From: Candidatus Zixiibacteriota bacterium
GTDB lineage: Bacteria > Zixibacteria > MSB-5A5 > GN15 > JAAZOE01
Direction: 5' to 3'
NCBI GenBank assembly: GCA_036480375.1
Contig: JAZGGI010000042.1
Coordinates: forward strand, 84,766 to 148,765
DNA length: 64,000 nucleotides
The notes under the pieces were generated by a model, which saw only the letters and a list, made by a program, of their open reading frames with translations, was not told the DNA's origin and ran no database searches. This document shows positions 8,651 through 16,948 of this stretch, in pieces. Position 1 is the stretch's first letter. The number at the start of each line of letters is the position of its first letter. Both the position numbers and the translations under genes were made by a program.

Positions 8651-9967
8651 ATGAATGAATATAAAACAGAGCCGTTGAAAAGCTGGAAGAAGGCTAAAGA
8701 ACTGCGGCAAAAGTATTATGAGGATTACCAGAACGCCCACGCCAAAGGCGGTATCCGCTGGACGGGCGGAGCCTGGTCATTCGACGCGATTCCGGCCGGG
8801 CTGGGTAATGATGTTTACAATATCACTGGCGAACCGTACGGCGCCTCAATCGCGTTTGACAAAAAATTATCGATGGAATGCCTGGAAGCGGCCGAAGCCA
8901 AAGGCTGGGCGCGCGATCTGTGCAGTTATATGCGTAATTACTGGGGCTCAATGTATCTCAACAAATACGCCTTCGGCGGTGAGTACCCCCAGCCTGATTT
9001 TTGTTTTCAGGATCATATTTGCTGCAGCCATGCCAAATGGTATCAGCACGTCGCCGAATATAAAAAGATTCCGTATTTTTGCATCGACGTTTCGGTGGGG
9101 CCTTACAAAGACCTCGATGAAGATCGGTTGATGTTCGTCGTCAATCAGATGCATGAGTCTATTGAATGGCTCGAAAAGGTCACCGGACGCAAGTATCAGG
9201 ATGAGCTTCTGATTGAAGCGGTTAAAAATGAGATGCGTTCGACATCGGTCTGGGCGGAAATATGCTATCTGAATATGAATAAACCGGCCCCGCTTGATGA
9301 AAAAACGATGTACTCGCTATATGTCCATGGCACCCTGGCCAAACATAACAAGGAAATTGCCGATTTTTATGAAGAATTGCGCGATGAAGTAAAGTATCGG
9401 GTGGATAACAATATTGCTGCTATCCCGGATGAAAAATGCCGATTGATGTCCGATACTCAGCCCCCCTGGGGATTTTTAAAAGTTTTTCGATATCTCGAAA
9501 AGTTCGGCGCTATTTCAGTCGGATCATTGTACACTTTCGGCTTGATTGGTATTTGGGAGAACAAACCGGACGGCACCTGGGGTCCCCGAACAACTCCGAT
9601 GCAAAAAGGCGAAAATATAACCACCCGCGATCAAGCCCTGAGGCTGCTGGCTGATTGGAATTTATGCAAACCGGAATGGCAGCATTTTTATGATCCCAAT
9701 CTCAAAACCGAAATGATGCTGCAAATTGTCAAGCAGTGGAAACTTGACGGCGTCATGCTGCATCTTAACCGGGGCTGCGAAGGTCTTTCCTGCGGTATCA
9801 TGGAAAATCGCCTGGGTATCGCCGAAGCCGGCGTTCCGGTTATGACGTTTGAAGGCAACATGGGCGATGAACGCGAATTTGATGAAAAGAGAACTGTGAC
9901 GCGGATTGATTCCTTCATGGAGACATTAGGTTATGACATGCAGGAAGAAACGGCAAAAACCGCGTGA
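8651..9967 (+). CDS. bzdO: Benzoyl-CoA reductase, class I, BzdO/BcrB-like subunit
   Basis: The 438-residue partner of the preceding subunit has the length expected of BzdO/BcrB. Cysteine-bearing segments [11 protein letters not shown] (about residues 118-128) and [17 protein letters not shown] (near 375-391) match the usual positions of cluster ligands in this family. The text around [19 protein letters not shown] is also characteristic. In the known enzyme the B and C subunits carry the active-site [4Fe-4S] cluster that delivers electrons to the aromatic ring. It starts 22 bp after bzdN behind AAGGGAG, so the two are surely co-transcribed. Confidence 0.88.
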   Translation: MNEYKTEPLKSWKKAKELRQKYYEDYQNAHAKGGIRWTGGAWSFDAIPAGLGNDVYNITGEPYGASIAFDKKLSMECLEAAEAKGWARDLCSYMRNYWGSMYLNKYAFGGEYPQPDFCFQDHICCSHAKWYQHVAEYKKIPYFCIDVSVGPYKDLDEDRLMFVVNQMHESIEWLEKVTGRKYQDELLIEAVKNEMRSTSVWAEICYLNMNKPAPLDEKTMYSLYVHGTLAKHNKEIADFYEELRDEVKYRVDNNIAAIPDEKCRLMSDTQPPWGFLKVFRYLEKFGAISVGSLYTFGLIGIWENKPDGTWGPRTTPMQKGENITTRDQALRLLADWNLCKPEWQHFYDPNLKTEMMLQIVKQWKLDGVMLHLNRGCEGLSCGIMENRLGIAEAGVPVMTFEGNMGDEREFDEKRTVTRIDSFMETLGYDMQEETAKTA

Positions 9968-10005
9968 TGGAATTTGAAAAATAGATTTTATATAGAGGAG
10001 GAATA

Positions 10006-10779
10006 ATGATTACCGCAGGTATAGACATGGGCGCCAAATATGTTAAGGTGGTCATTCTGCAGGATGGAACTGTCAAGGGCAAAGCCATTGTCCTGATGGG
10101 TTTTGACCCGCTGGAAGCGGCTTCGGCCTGTATGAAAGAGGCGGCCGAAAAAGCCGGGATCGACCCCGGAACGATAGATCATATCACGGCAACCGGAGCC
10201 GGACGCAAAGCCGCCCCCAACGCCAATTCCGATATTACCGATGTCGGCGCGGCCGCTAAGGGTATGGTTCATGTGAAAGAAGGTGTGCACACCGTAATTG
10301 ATGTCGGCGCTGAAGAAGGCAGGGCTATCAAAATTGACGCAGAAGGAAAAGTCATTGATTTTGCCGTCAATGAAAAATGTGCCGCCGGAGCGGGAGCGTT
10401 CGCCGAATCGATGTCGCGCGCGCTGGAGGTCTCCCTCGAAGAATTCGGAAAACTATCGCTGCAATCGGACAAATCGATTCCGATGAACGCGCAATGCGCC
10501 GTTTTCGCCGAAAGCGAAGTGGTCTCGCTGGTTCATGCCAAGACCCCGAAGCGGGATATTTCCAGGGCCGTGCATGACGCTATTGCCAGTCGTATCGTTT
10601 CGATGGTCCGCCGCGTGGGGATCAACAACGATATCGCCCTAATCGGAGGCGTTTCTCATAATCCCGGTTTTGTTGACGCCATCCAGAGAAGTTTGGAAAC
10701 CGATCTGATAGTTCCCGAAGAACCGGATTACGTGAGCGCTCTCGGCGCCGCGATTGTCGCCGGGGAAAGGAATAAATGA
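10006..10779 (+). CDS. bzdP: Benzoyl-CoA reductase ATPase subunit, BzdP-like
   Basis: A 257-residue ASKHA-fold ATPase of the BadF/BadG/BcrA/BcrD family. The phosphate-1 motif is AGIDMGAKYVK near residue 4, and Cys125 (NEKCAAGAG) and Cys164 (NAQCAVF) are the ligands expected to hold a [4Fe-4S] cluster shared with the partner ATPase. Hydrolysis of ATP drives low-potential electrons into the N-O half. The short length matches the Bzd type rather than the 430-residue BcrA of Thauera, the main reason to class this enzyme as Bzd-like. Its end overlaps the next gene by four bases. Confidence 0.85.
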   Translation: MITAGIDMGAKYVKVVILQDGTVKGKAIVLMGFDPLEAASACMKEAAEKAGIDPGTIDHITATGAGRKAAPNANSDITDVGAAAKGMVHVKEGVHTVIDVGAEEGRAIKIDAEGKVIDFAVNEKCAAGAGAFAESMSRALEVSLEEFGKLSLQSDKSIPMNAQCAVFAESEVVSLVHAKTPKRDISRAVHDAIASRIVSMVRRVGINNDIALIGGVSHNPGFVDAIQRSLETDLIVPEEPDYVSALGAAIVAGERNK

Positions 10780-11666
10780 TGAATGAAAATAAAAAAGAAT
10801 TCTGGCGCTGGAAAGAATATAACTGGCATGATGAAAATAAAGACCCCAAGAGCGCCGATATCATCTCGGCCGGAGTCGACGTCGGTTCGGTCAGCTCGCA
10901 GGCGGTCATACTTCTGGACGGCGAACTTTATGCGTATTCCAACATGCGCACCGGTTCGGACAGCCCCAACAGCGCCAAAAACGCCATGAACTGGGCGCTG
11001 GAAAACACCGGATTGACCATTGATGATTTGCACTACACGGTTGGAACCGGCTATGGCCGTGTCAATGTACCTTTCTCAGATCGAGCCATTACCGAAATCG
11101 CATGCCATGCCCGGGGCGGTAATTTGATGTACGGCAATACCGTCCGGACCATCCTCGATATGGGCGGTCAGGACTGCAAAGCTATCCTGTGCGACGAAAA
11201 AGGCAAAGTAAAAAACTTCCTGATGAACGATAAATGCGCCGCCGGAACCGGACGGGGCATGGAAGTTTTCGCCGATCTTCTCGCGATCCCGATTGAGGAA
11301 GTGGGCGAGATGTCACTTGATGTTGAGGAAGAGCCTCCGCCGGTTTCGTCAACCTGCGTCGTTTTCGCCAAATCGGAAGCGTCATCGCTCCTGCGCGAAG
11401 GCTGGTCCAAAAAGAAAGTTCTTGCGGCTTACTGCTCGGCCATGGCTCATCGTGTCGTTTCGCTATTGGAGAGGGTCGGAGTTGAGAAAGATTTTGCCAT
11501 AACCGGTGGAATCGCCAAAAATGCCGGTGTCGTCAAACGTCTGGAAAAGGAATTAAACGTAACCGCTCTCAAATCAAAATACGATACTCAAATTGCCGGA
11601 GCTTTTGGAGCGGCTTTATTTGCCAGAACATTAACGGAAAAGCAAAGGAAGAAAGCGTCAGCATGA
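10776..11666 (+). CDS. bzdQ: Benzoyl-CoA reductase ATPase subunit, BzdQ-like
   Basis: The second ASKHA ATPase of the complex, 296 residues. About 30 extra N-terminal residues, rich in charged and aromatic residues, precede SAGVDVGSVSSQAV, the phosphate-binding motif. DMGGQDCKAI at 128-137, Cys154 (NDKCAAGTG) and Cys194 (SSTCVVF) are the family's nucleotide-site and cluster residues. Together with BzdP it should form the heterodimeric electron activator. It overlaps the upstream gene (ATGA) and the downstream ferredoxin gene, indicating translational coupling. Confidence 0.85.
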   Translation: MMNENKKEFWRWKEYNWHDENKDPKSADIISAGVDVGSVSSQAVILLDGELYAYSNMRTGSDSPNSAKNAMNWALENTGLTIDDLHYTVGTGYGRVNVPFSDRAITEIACHARGGNLMYGNTVRTILDMGGQDCKAILCDEKGKVKNFLMNDKCAAGTGRGMEVFADLLAIPIEEVGEMSLDVEEEPPPVSSTCVVFAKSEASSLLREGWSKKKVLAAYCSAMAHRVVSLLERVGVEKDFAITGGIAKNAGVVKRLEKELNVTALKSKYDTQIAGAFGAALFARTLTEKQRKKASA

Positions 11667-11944
11667 AGGCTAATTACGGTTATATGGATGGAAGCGGCGA
11701 TTTTTTCATCACCATCGATACCGATAAATGCATCGAATGCGAACATCATGCCTGCGTGTCGGCCTGCCCGGTCGGCATGTTTGAAATTATCGTCGACGAT
11801 TATGATGATGAAGTCGTTGCGATCAAGGAAGAGTATCGCAAAAAAGTAAAATACGATTGCGGACCGTGCAAACCGACCAGTGAGAGGCCGCCTCTGCCCT
11901 GCGTCGAGGCCTGCACTCCCGGAGCGGTTTCGCATTCCTGGTAA
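11663..11944 (+). CDS. bzdM: 2[4Fe-4S] ferredoxin, BzdM-like electron donor
   Basis: A 93-residue ferredoxin with two cysteine sets: CIECEHHACVSACP (about residues 23-36) and CGPCKPTSERPPLPCVEAC (about 66-84). The spacing in both sets is longer than in clostridial ferredoxins and resembles the ferredoxins encoded beside class I benzoyl-CoA reductases. It overlaps bzdQ by four bases, so it is the likely direct electron donor to the BzdPQ ATPases. Assignment is by motif and position. Confidence 0.85.
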   Translation: MKANYGYMDGSGDFFITIDTDKCIECEHHACVSACPVGMFEIIVDDYDDEVVAIKEEYRKKVKYDCGPCKPTSERPPLPCVEACTPGAVSHSW

Positions 11945-12017
11945 GAAAATTATCTGGCTCGTCCTGGCCGTTTATCATTAACGGTCAGGATCGCATATTA
12001 AATTTCGAAAGTCGCCA

Positions 12018-14546
12018 ATGCCTGATTTGAAAATTAACATAGACGGTCAAAGCATTTCATGTGCATCCGGGATAACAATACTCGAAGCAGCCGACGGTGC
12101 CGGAATTTATATCCCTCGTTTGTGCCATCATCCCGACATCTCCCCATCAGATGAAGTCAAATGGTCAGAGGCTGTCTATCAAACAAATACTAAAATCCCT
12201 TCAGAGAATACAGGCGAATCGGCTGGGGAAAACGGCCATTGCAATTTATGTCTTATTGAAATCGAAGGTCAACCGGAACCGGTAAATTCCTGTGTGACAG
12301 AAGTCGTTGATGGCATGAGCGTCTCTACCCTGTCTGAAAAAGTAATAAAGAAACGTCGCGATACCTTAAGTAAGATTTTATCCGACCACCCCCACGCCTG
12401 CCTGACCTGCGCCCAGAAAGAAGGATGCAGTCTCACCGATTGTTCATCCAATGTTCCGGTGAACGAAAGATGCTGTCCGCTACTGGGACATTGCGAACTT
12501 GAGAAAATAAGCGATCACATCGGGATTCCGGGCGAAACGCCCAAATATATTCCCCAAAACCGGCCAATATCATCCGATGAGCCGTTTTTTATCCGCGATT
12601 ATAATCTGTGCGTCGGTTGTCTTCGGTGCGTCAGGATATGCGATGACATTCACCGAGCTGATATTCTCGGAGCCGTCTGGAAAGATGACCGGGCCTGGAT
12701 CGGTTTTACCGACGGAAACGATTCGGATAAAAATCTTTGTCGCTATTGCGGAGCTTGTATCGAGATTTGTCCAACGGGTGCCCTGCGTGATAAAGAAGGC
12801 GCGACTCCCGTTAGGGCCGGTGCGGCTCTCCCCTGCGTTTCCGCTTGCCCGGCCGGGATTGATATTCCCCGCTATTTGCATTTAATTGCAAAAGGCGATT
12901 ACCGGAAAGCATTGGAAGTAATTTGCGCCCGTGTTCCGTTTCCGGGCATTCTCGGGTATGTCTGTTTTCACCCCTGCGAAAGCGGTTGCCGTCGGAGCAA
13001 GATCGATAAACCGGTAGCGATATGTGACCTGAAAAGGTTCGCGGCGGATAAAGTCGGACATCTTGATTTTCTGATGTCAAATAAGAAGGTTGATACCGGC
13101 AAAAAAACCGCGATTATCGGTTCAGGGCCCGCCGGATTGACGGCAGCCTATTATCTCATGATGCAGGGTCACACGGTAGAGATCTTTGAAAAAGAAAATC
13201 AAGCGGGCGGTATGCTCCGTCATGGCATCCCTGATTACAGGCTGCCGCAGGATATTCTCGATCGTGAACTTAAGACAATAGAAAAGCTGGGAATTACGAT
13301 TCACCTAAATCATGAATTTGGCGATGCGACCGGAATTGATAGATTAAAATCTGATGGATACGATGCAATCTTAATAGCGGCAGGAGTATCGGCGAGCAAG
13401 AATTTAAATATCGAAAATTTAAATTTAAACGGAATTTATTCGGCTTTGGATTTCTTAAAGTCGGCCAAATTATCGCGGGAGCCAAAACTCACCGGAAAAG
13501 TAATTGTCATAGGTGGAGGAAACGTCGGAATCGACGCCGCCATGACCGCCAATCGATTGGGAGCCGATGAAGTCACTCTGGTGTGCCTCGAATCCCGAAT
13601 CGAAATGCCCGCTCATGACTGGGAAATCGAGCAGGCCGAACAGGAAGGAATCACCATCGAAAATTCCTGGGGGCCGCGGAAATTTATCTCCGATGGGGAT
13701 AAATTAACCGGAGTAGAATTTATCCGTTGCACTCGGGTCTTTGATGAGCAGAAACGATTTAATCCTCAATATGATGAAAACAAAAATAAAGAGATTGTCG
13801 CCGATGCGGTCATCGTCGCTATCGGGCAGGGAGTTGACGAAAAGCTAAATAGCTATTTCAATGATAAGCTCGGGATAAACATCGCGCAGGTCACTGATAG
13901 CCAATTATCTGAGAATATATTTGTCGCCGGAGATATCGTGCGGGGACCGACATCGGTTATTGACGCCATTGCCGAAGGCCGAAAAGCGGCCGATCTGATC
14001 GATATCTTTCTTGAGGGTGATGGTATAATAGAGACTGATTTTAATAATTCGGAATACGAATATTCCCGAATTGAAATTCCGCACGAAGATTTTCAGCATT
14101 CTCGAATTTCAGTTGAGTCGGTAAATTCGAAGCAGAGAAAAAATAATTTTGATTTAATCACCTCTACGATGGATGAGAAACAAGCCTGCCTCGAATCAAG
14201 GCGTTGTTTGCAATGCTATCAGAGGCAAAATATCACTCCGGCGACTTTACCGCCTGAACCCTGGCTGCCGTTAAATCAGAAATCGATTGAAGATATTTCA
14301 AATACCGAGGGCGTCATTCGTTTGCTCGATGAAAATAAAAAAGTTATTCGCATTTCAGGTGTGACCAATCTCCGAGACAGCCTGGGCAAATGCCTGGATA
14401 ATCCCGGGGAAGCGAAATGGTTTATTTGGGAAGAAGACCCGATGTACACCAAACGCGAAAGTGAGCTGATTCAGCAATATCTTCAGGAGCATGGAGAAAT
14501 GCCCGGCGGGGGCGGCGGCAATGATGATCTGGATGATCTTTTTTGA
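12018..14546 (+). CDS. bzdV: NAD(P)H:ferredoxin oxidoreductase-like iron-sulfur flavoprotein, BzdV-like
   Basis: An 842-residue multidomain protein. Residues 1-95 resemble the [2Fe-2S] domain of NuoG (Cys36, Cys75, Cys78, Cys92), with an unusually long 38-residue gap after the first cysteine. A NuoG-like His/Cys segment follows (HPHACLTCAQKEGC, 124-137), then two [4Fe-4S] motifs at 198-208 and 241-251. The rest resembles the GltD/NfnB family: a cysteine-rich linker (273-335), an FAD site GSGPAGL at 368-374 and a second dinucleotide site GGGNVGID at 499-506. It probably passes electrons from NAD(P)H to the benzoyl-CoA reductase ferredoxin, as proposed for BzdV of Azoarcus. Direction and nucleotide preference cannot be read from sequence. 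Confidence 0.8.
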   Translation: MPDLKINIDGQSISCASGITILEAADGAGIYIPRLCHHPDISPSDEVKWSEAVYQTNTKIPSENTGESAGENGHCNLCLIEIEGQPEPVNSCVTEVVDGMSVSTLSEKVIKKRRDTLSKILSDHPHACLTCAQKEGCSLTDCSSNVPVNERCCPLLGHCELEKISDHIGIPGETPKYIPQNRPISSDEPFFIRDYNLCVGCLRCVRICDDIHRADILGAVWKDDRAWIGFTDGNDSDKNLCRYCGACIEICPTGALRDKEGATPVRAGAALPCVSACPAGIDIPRYLHLIAKGDYRKALEVICARVPFPGILGYVCFHPCESGCRRSKIDKPVAICDLKRFAADKVGHLDFLMSNKKVDTGKKTAIIGSGPAGLTAAYYLMMQGHTVEIFEKENQAGGMLRHGIPDYRLPQDILDRELKTIEKLGITIHLNHEFGDATGIDRLKSDGYDAILIAAGVSASKNLNIENLNLNGIYSALDFLKSAKLSREPKLTGKVIVIGGGNVGIDAAMTANRLGADEVTLVCLESRIEMPAHDWEIEQAEQEGITIENSWGPRKFISDGDKLTGVEFIRCTRVFDEQKRFNPQYDENKNKEIVADAVIVAIGQGVDEKLNSYFNDKLGINIAQVTDSQLSENIFVAGDIVRGPTSVIDAIAEGRKAADLIDIFLEGDGIIETDFNNSEYEYSRIEIPHEDFQHSRISVESVNSKQRKNNFDLITSTMDEKQACLESRRCLQCYQRQNITPATLPPEPWLPLNQKSIEDISNTEGVIRLLDENKKVIRISGVTNLRDSLGKCLDNPGEAKWFIWEEDPMYTKRESELIQQYLQEHGEMPGGGGGNDDLDDLF

Positions 14547-14548
14547 TT

Positions 14549-14764
14549 ATGAGCGAACCTATAGAAAAATTGAAGGCAGATGATTGGGTACCTCAATTTA
14601 CGGCTTCGGGCCCAAGGCTCGAAGAAGCGATTGAAAATTATAAGATACTGGGCTTTGAGGTTAAAACCGTCGCCGTTCGCGATCTCGATTGTGGCGAATG
14701 TACCATCTGTTTTGAGGATAAAAATGATAAAACCGTAATGATTTTCACTCGTAAGAAAAATTAA
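14549..14764 (+). CDS. Small conserved-looking protein with a CGEC motif, function unknown
   Basis: A 71-residue soluble protein beginning MSEPIEKLKADDW. A TTG two codons upstream could also start it. Residues DLDCGECTICFED contain three close cysteines that could bind metal or be redox active. It follows bzdV by two bases, so it belongs to the same transcript. I do not recognise a family with certainty. The bzd clusters of Azoarcus also carry small uncharacterised genes near this position. Confidence 0.6.
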   Translation: MSEPIEKLKADDWVPQFTASGPRLEEAIENYKILGFEVKTVAVRDLDCGECTICFEDKNDKTVMIFTRKKN

Positions 14765-14884
14765 TTGGTTAAGCCTCTTGAATATTGAGTGTGAATTTCG
14801 TTATTTGTGGTTTATATCGTACTATCTGGGTGGGAAGGAGTTTTTGGGATAGCCAATCATAATGAAAATAATCGGGAGTAAATA

Positions 14885-16129
14885 ATGGGCGAAGAAAAAA
14901 AAGCTGTCATCAAAAAAATCCAAGCCACGGGACAAATGAAAAAGATCATGGCGGATTATTTTTATGATTTGGATAATGCCGCGAAAGATGATTCTCAAAA
15001 GGTCGCCTGGTGTACCAGTGTCGGTCCGGCTGAGCTTCTTTTGAGCATGGGATTCAAAGTTTATTATCCGGAAAATCATGGAGCCATGCTGGGCGCCACC
15101 AGGATGGCATCCAATTTAATTCCCGCCGCCAATGCCATCGGCTATTCTCCTGATATTTGCTCATATCTAACCAGTGATATTGGCTCTTACCTGAAAAAGC
15201 AAACACCGCTGTCGATGGCCTACAAAGGCATTGAGGGTGTTCCCAAACCCGATGTCTTGGTATTCAATACCAATCAATGCCGAGACGTTCAGGATTGGTT
15301 GTCTTGGTATTCCCGGGAGTTTAACGCTCCCATCATCGGCATTTCCACCTTTTGTAATATCGGCGACGTTACCGACGGCGTTTTGTCCGGCATCGTGCAT
15401 CAGATAAAAGAACTGATCCCGATTCTGGAAAAAGTTTCGGGTAACAAGTTTGACATCGATAAATTCCGCGAGGTTATGGCCCGTTCCAAAAGATGCAGCG
15501 AATTATGGAAAAAGGTTCTGGAAACCAATACCGCCTCGCCCGCTCCCATGAGTTTCTTCGACGCTACTATACACATGGGACCGGCGGTTGTTCTGCGGGG
15601 TTCCGATACAGCTAACGATTATTACGAGCTACTGTTAAAAGAACTGGAAGAACGAGTTGCCAATAAAACCGGCGCCGTCGAGGATGAAAAATTCCGCCTC
15701 TATTGGGAAGGTATGCCGATCTGGGGGAAACTCCGCAATCTGTCGGAATTTTTTATTAGTCTCAATACGGCCGTTATCGCTTCGACCTACTGCAACAGCT
15801 GGATATTCAACGCCTTTGATCCGGACGATCCTTTCCTGAGTATGGCTCGCGCCTACACGGAAATATTTATCGTCCGCGATGAGAATTACAAAGAAAAGTA
15901 TATTGAGGACATCGTAGATAGATTCAAACTCGATGGAATCGTATTTCACGATTCCAAAACCTGCCCGAATAATTCCAATAATCGTTACGGCATGCCCGAA
16001 CGGCTGGCGAAGAAACTGAGCGTACCCACTTTGACAATCAACGGCGATCTAAATGATTTGCGGTGTTATTCGGAAGAACAGGCTAAGACCAATATTGAAG
16101 CGTTTATCGAACAATTGGATTCAAAATAA
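14885..16129 (+). CDS. Unpaired 2-hydroxyacyl-CoA dehydratase/benzoyl-CoA reductase family protein
   Basis: This 414-residue protein has the HgdB/BcrB-like fold signatures (AWCTSVGPAELLLSMG at 41-56, RLYWEGMPIWGKL at 271-283, HDSKTCPNNSNNRYG at 355-369). It has eight cysteines: 43, 92, 132, 157, 204, 303, 360 and 394. It has no second large subunit beside it, only an activase gene 33 bp downstream. That one-large-subunit plus activase layout is seen in E. coli YjiM-YjiL and in the double-cubane cluster proteins (DCCP) of Carboxydothermus. It could be a homodimeric reductase or dehydratase serving another aromatic or alicyclic CoA ester. The substrate is unknown. The start has GGGAG upstream. 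Confidence 0.75.
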   Translation: MGEEKKAVIKKIQATGQMKKIMADYFYDLDNAAKDDSQKVAWCTSVGPAELLLSMGFKVYYPENHGAMLGATRMASNLIPAANAIGYSPDICSYLTSDIGSYLKKQTPLSMAYKGIEGVPKPDVLVFNTNQCRDVQDWLSWYSREFNAPIIGISTFCNIGDVTDGVLSGIVHQIKELIPILEKVSGNKFDIDKFREVMARSKRCSELWKKVLETNTASPAPMSFFDATIHMGPAVVLRGSDTANDYYELLLKELEERVANKTGAVEDEKFRLYWEGMPIWGKLRNLSEFFISLNTAVIASTYCNSWIFNAFDPDDPFLSMARAYTEIFIVRDENYKEKYIEDIVDRFKLDGIVFHDSKTCPNNSNNRYGMPERLAKKLSVPTLTINGDLNDLRCYSEEQAKTNIEAFIEQLDSK

Positions 16130-16162
16130 TTTTCGCGATTTATTTTAGATTTATCGATTTTT

Positions 16163-16948
16163 ATGGATTATTACGCAGGGATTGATATTGGGGCCTCGAC
16201 GACCAAGGCTGTCATAATTGATGATAACCGTGAAATCATCGGACATGCCGTTGTCGATTCGGGGGCCGATTTTGAAAAAGCCGGCAAACAGGCTTTCGAC
16301 TCCGCTTGCGAAATGTGCCATTGTGATAACCCCGATGAAATTATCGTAACCTCCACCGGATACGGGCGCAACAATGTTCCCTTCGCGAAGGGAACCATGA
16401 CCGAGATCAGTTGCCATGCGACCGGTAGTTATCATTATTTTCCTTTTACCCAAACTTTGATTGACATCGGCGGGCAGGACAGCAAAACCATAAAAATCAA
16501 TGAAAGCGGAAAGCGAACCAATTTCAAAATGAACCGCAAATGCGCGGCCGGCACCGGCGCCTTCCTGGAAGAAATCGCCATCCGTTTGAAAATTCCGCTG
16601 GAACAATTAAATGAGTTGGCGGAAAAGGCAGAAAAGACTATTCCAATAGGCAGCTATTGTACCGTCTTTACCGGAACGGAAATTTTGGCTCGCATTCGCG
16701 AAGGAGTCGCAGTGGCGGACATTGTTAAAGGTATTTTTATTTCGGTGATAAAACGAGTTCTGGAGATGGACACTATGGACGGGAATATCGTGATGAGCGG
16801 GGGGGTCATCGCGCATAATCCCTATCTGGTAAAAATGTTCGAAGAAAGAATCGGACAAAAGGTATATGTCCCCCCTCATCCTCAATTAACGGGAGCTTTC
16901 GGAGCGGCTCTTTATTCTATAAACGGCAAAGGAGGTTTCAATGCTTGA
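16163..16948 (+). CDS. Acyl-CoA dehydratase activase-type ATPase
   Basis: A 261-residue single-subunit ASKHA ATPase of the HgdC/YjiL type. Its motifs are AGIDIGASTTKAV at residues 4-16, DIGGQDSKTIK near 101-111, NRKCAAGTGAF near 124-134 (cluster cysteine) and GSYCTVFTGTE near 163-173 (second cluster cysteine). HgdC forms a homodimer with a bridging [4Fe-4S] cluster and injects electrons into its partner at the cost of ATP. Being distinct from BzdPQ and next to the unpaired large subunit, it is most likely dedicated to that protein. Its last eight bases overlap the next gene. Confidence 0.82.
   Translation: MDYYAGIDIGASTTKAVIIDDNREIIGHAVVDSGADFEKAGKQAFDSACEMCHCDNPDEIIVTSTGYGRNNVPFAKGTMTEISCHATGSYHYFPFTQTLIDIGGQDSKTIKINESGKRTNFKMNRKCAAGTGAFLEEIAIRLKIPLEQLNELAEKAEKTIPIGSYCTVFTGTEILARIREGVAVADIVKGIFISVIKRVLEMDTMDGNIVMSGGVIAHNPYLVKMFEERIGQKVYVPPHPQLTGAFGAALYSINGKGGFNA

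Noticed and set aside
10622..11033. Long antisense frames across the reductase genes
   Set aside because: They mirror the strong codon pattern of the sense genes and have no ribosome binding sites or motifs.
14885..16129. Tungsten-type (class II, Bam) benzoyl-CoA reductase
   Set aside because: No BamB-I genes are present; the sequence belongs to the dehydratase/class I reductase family.
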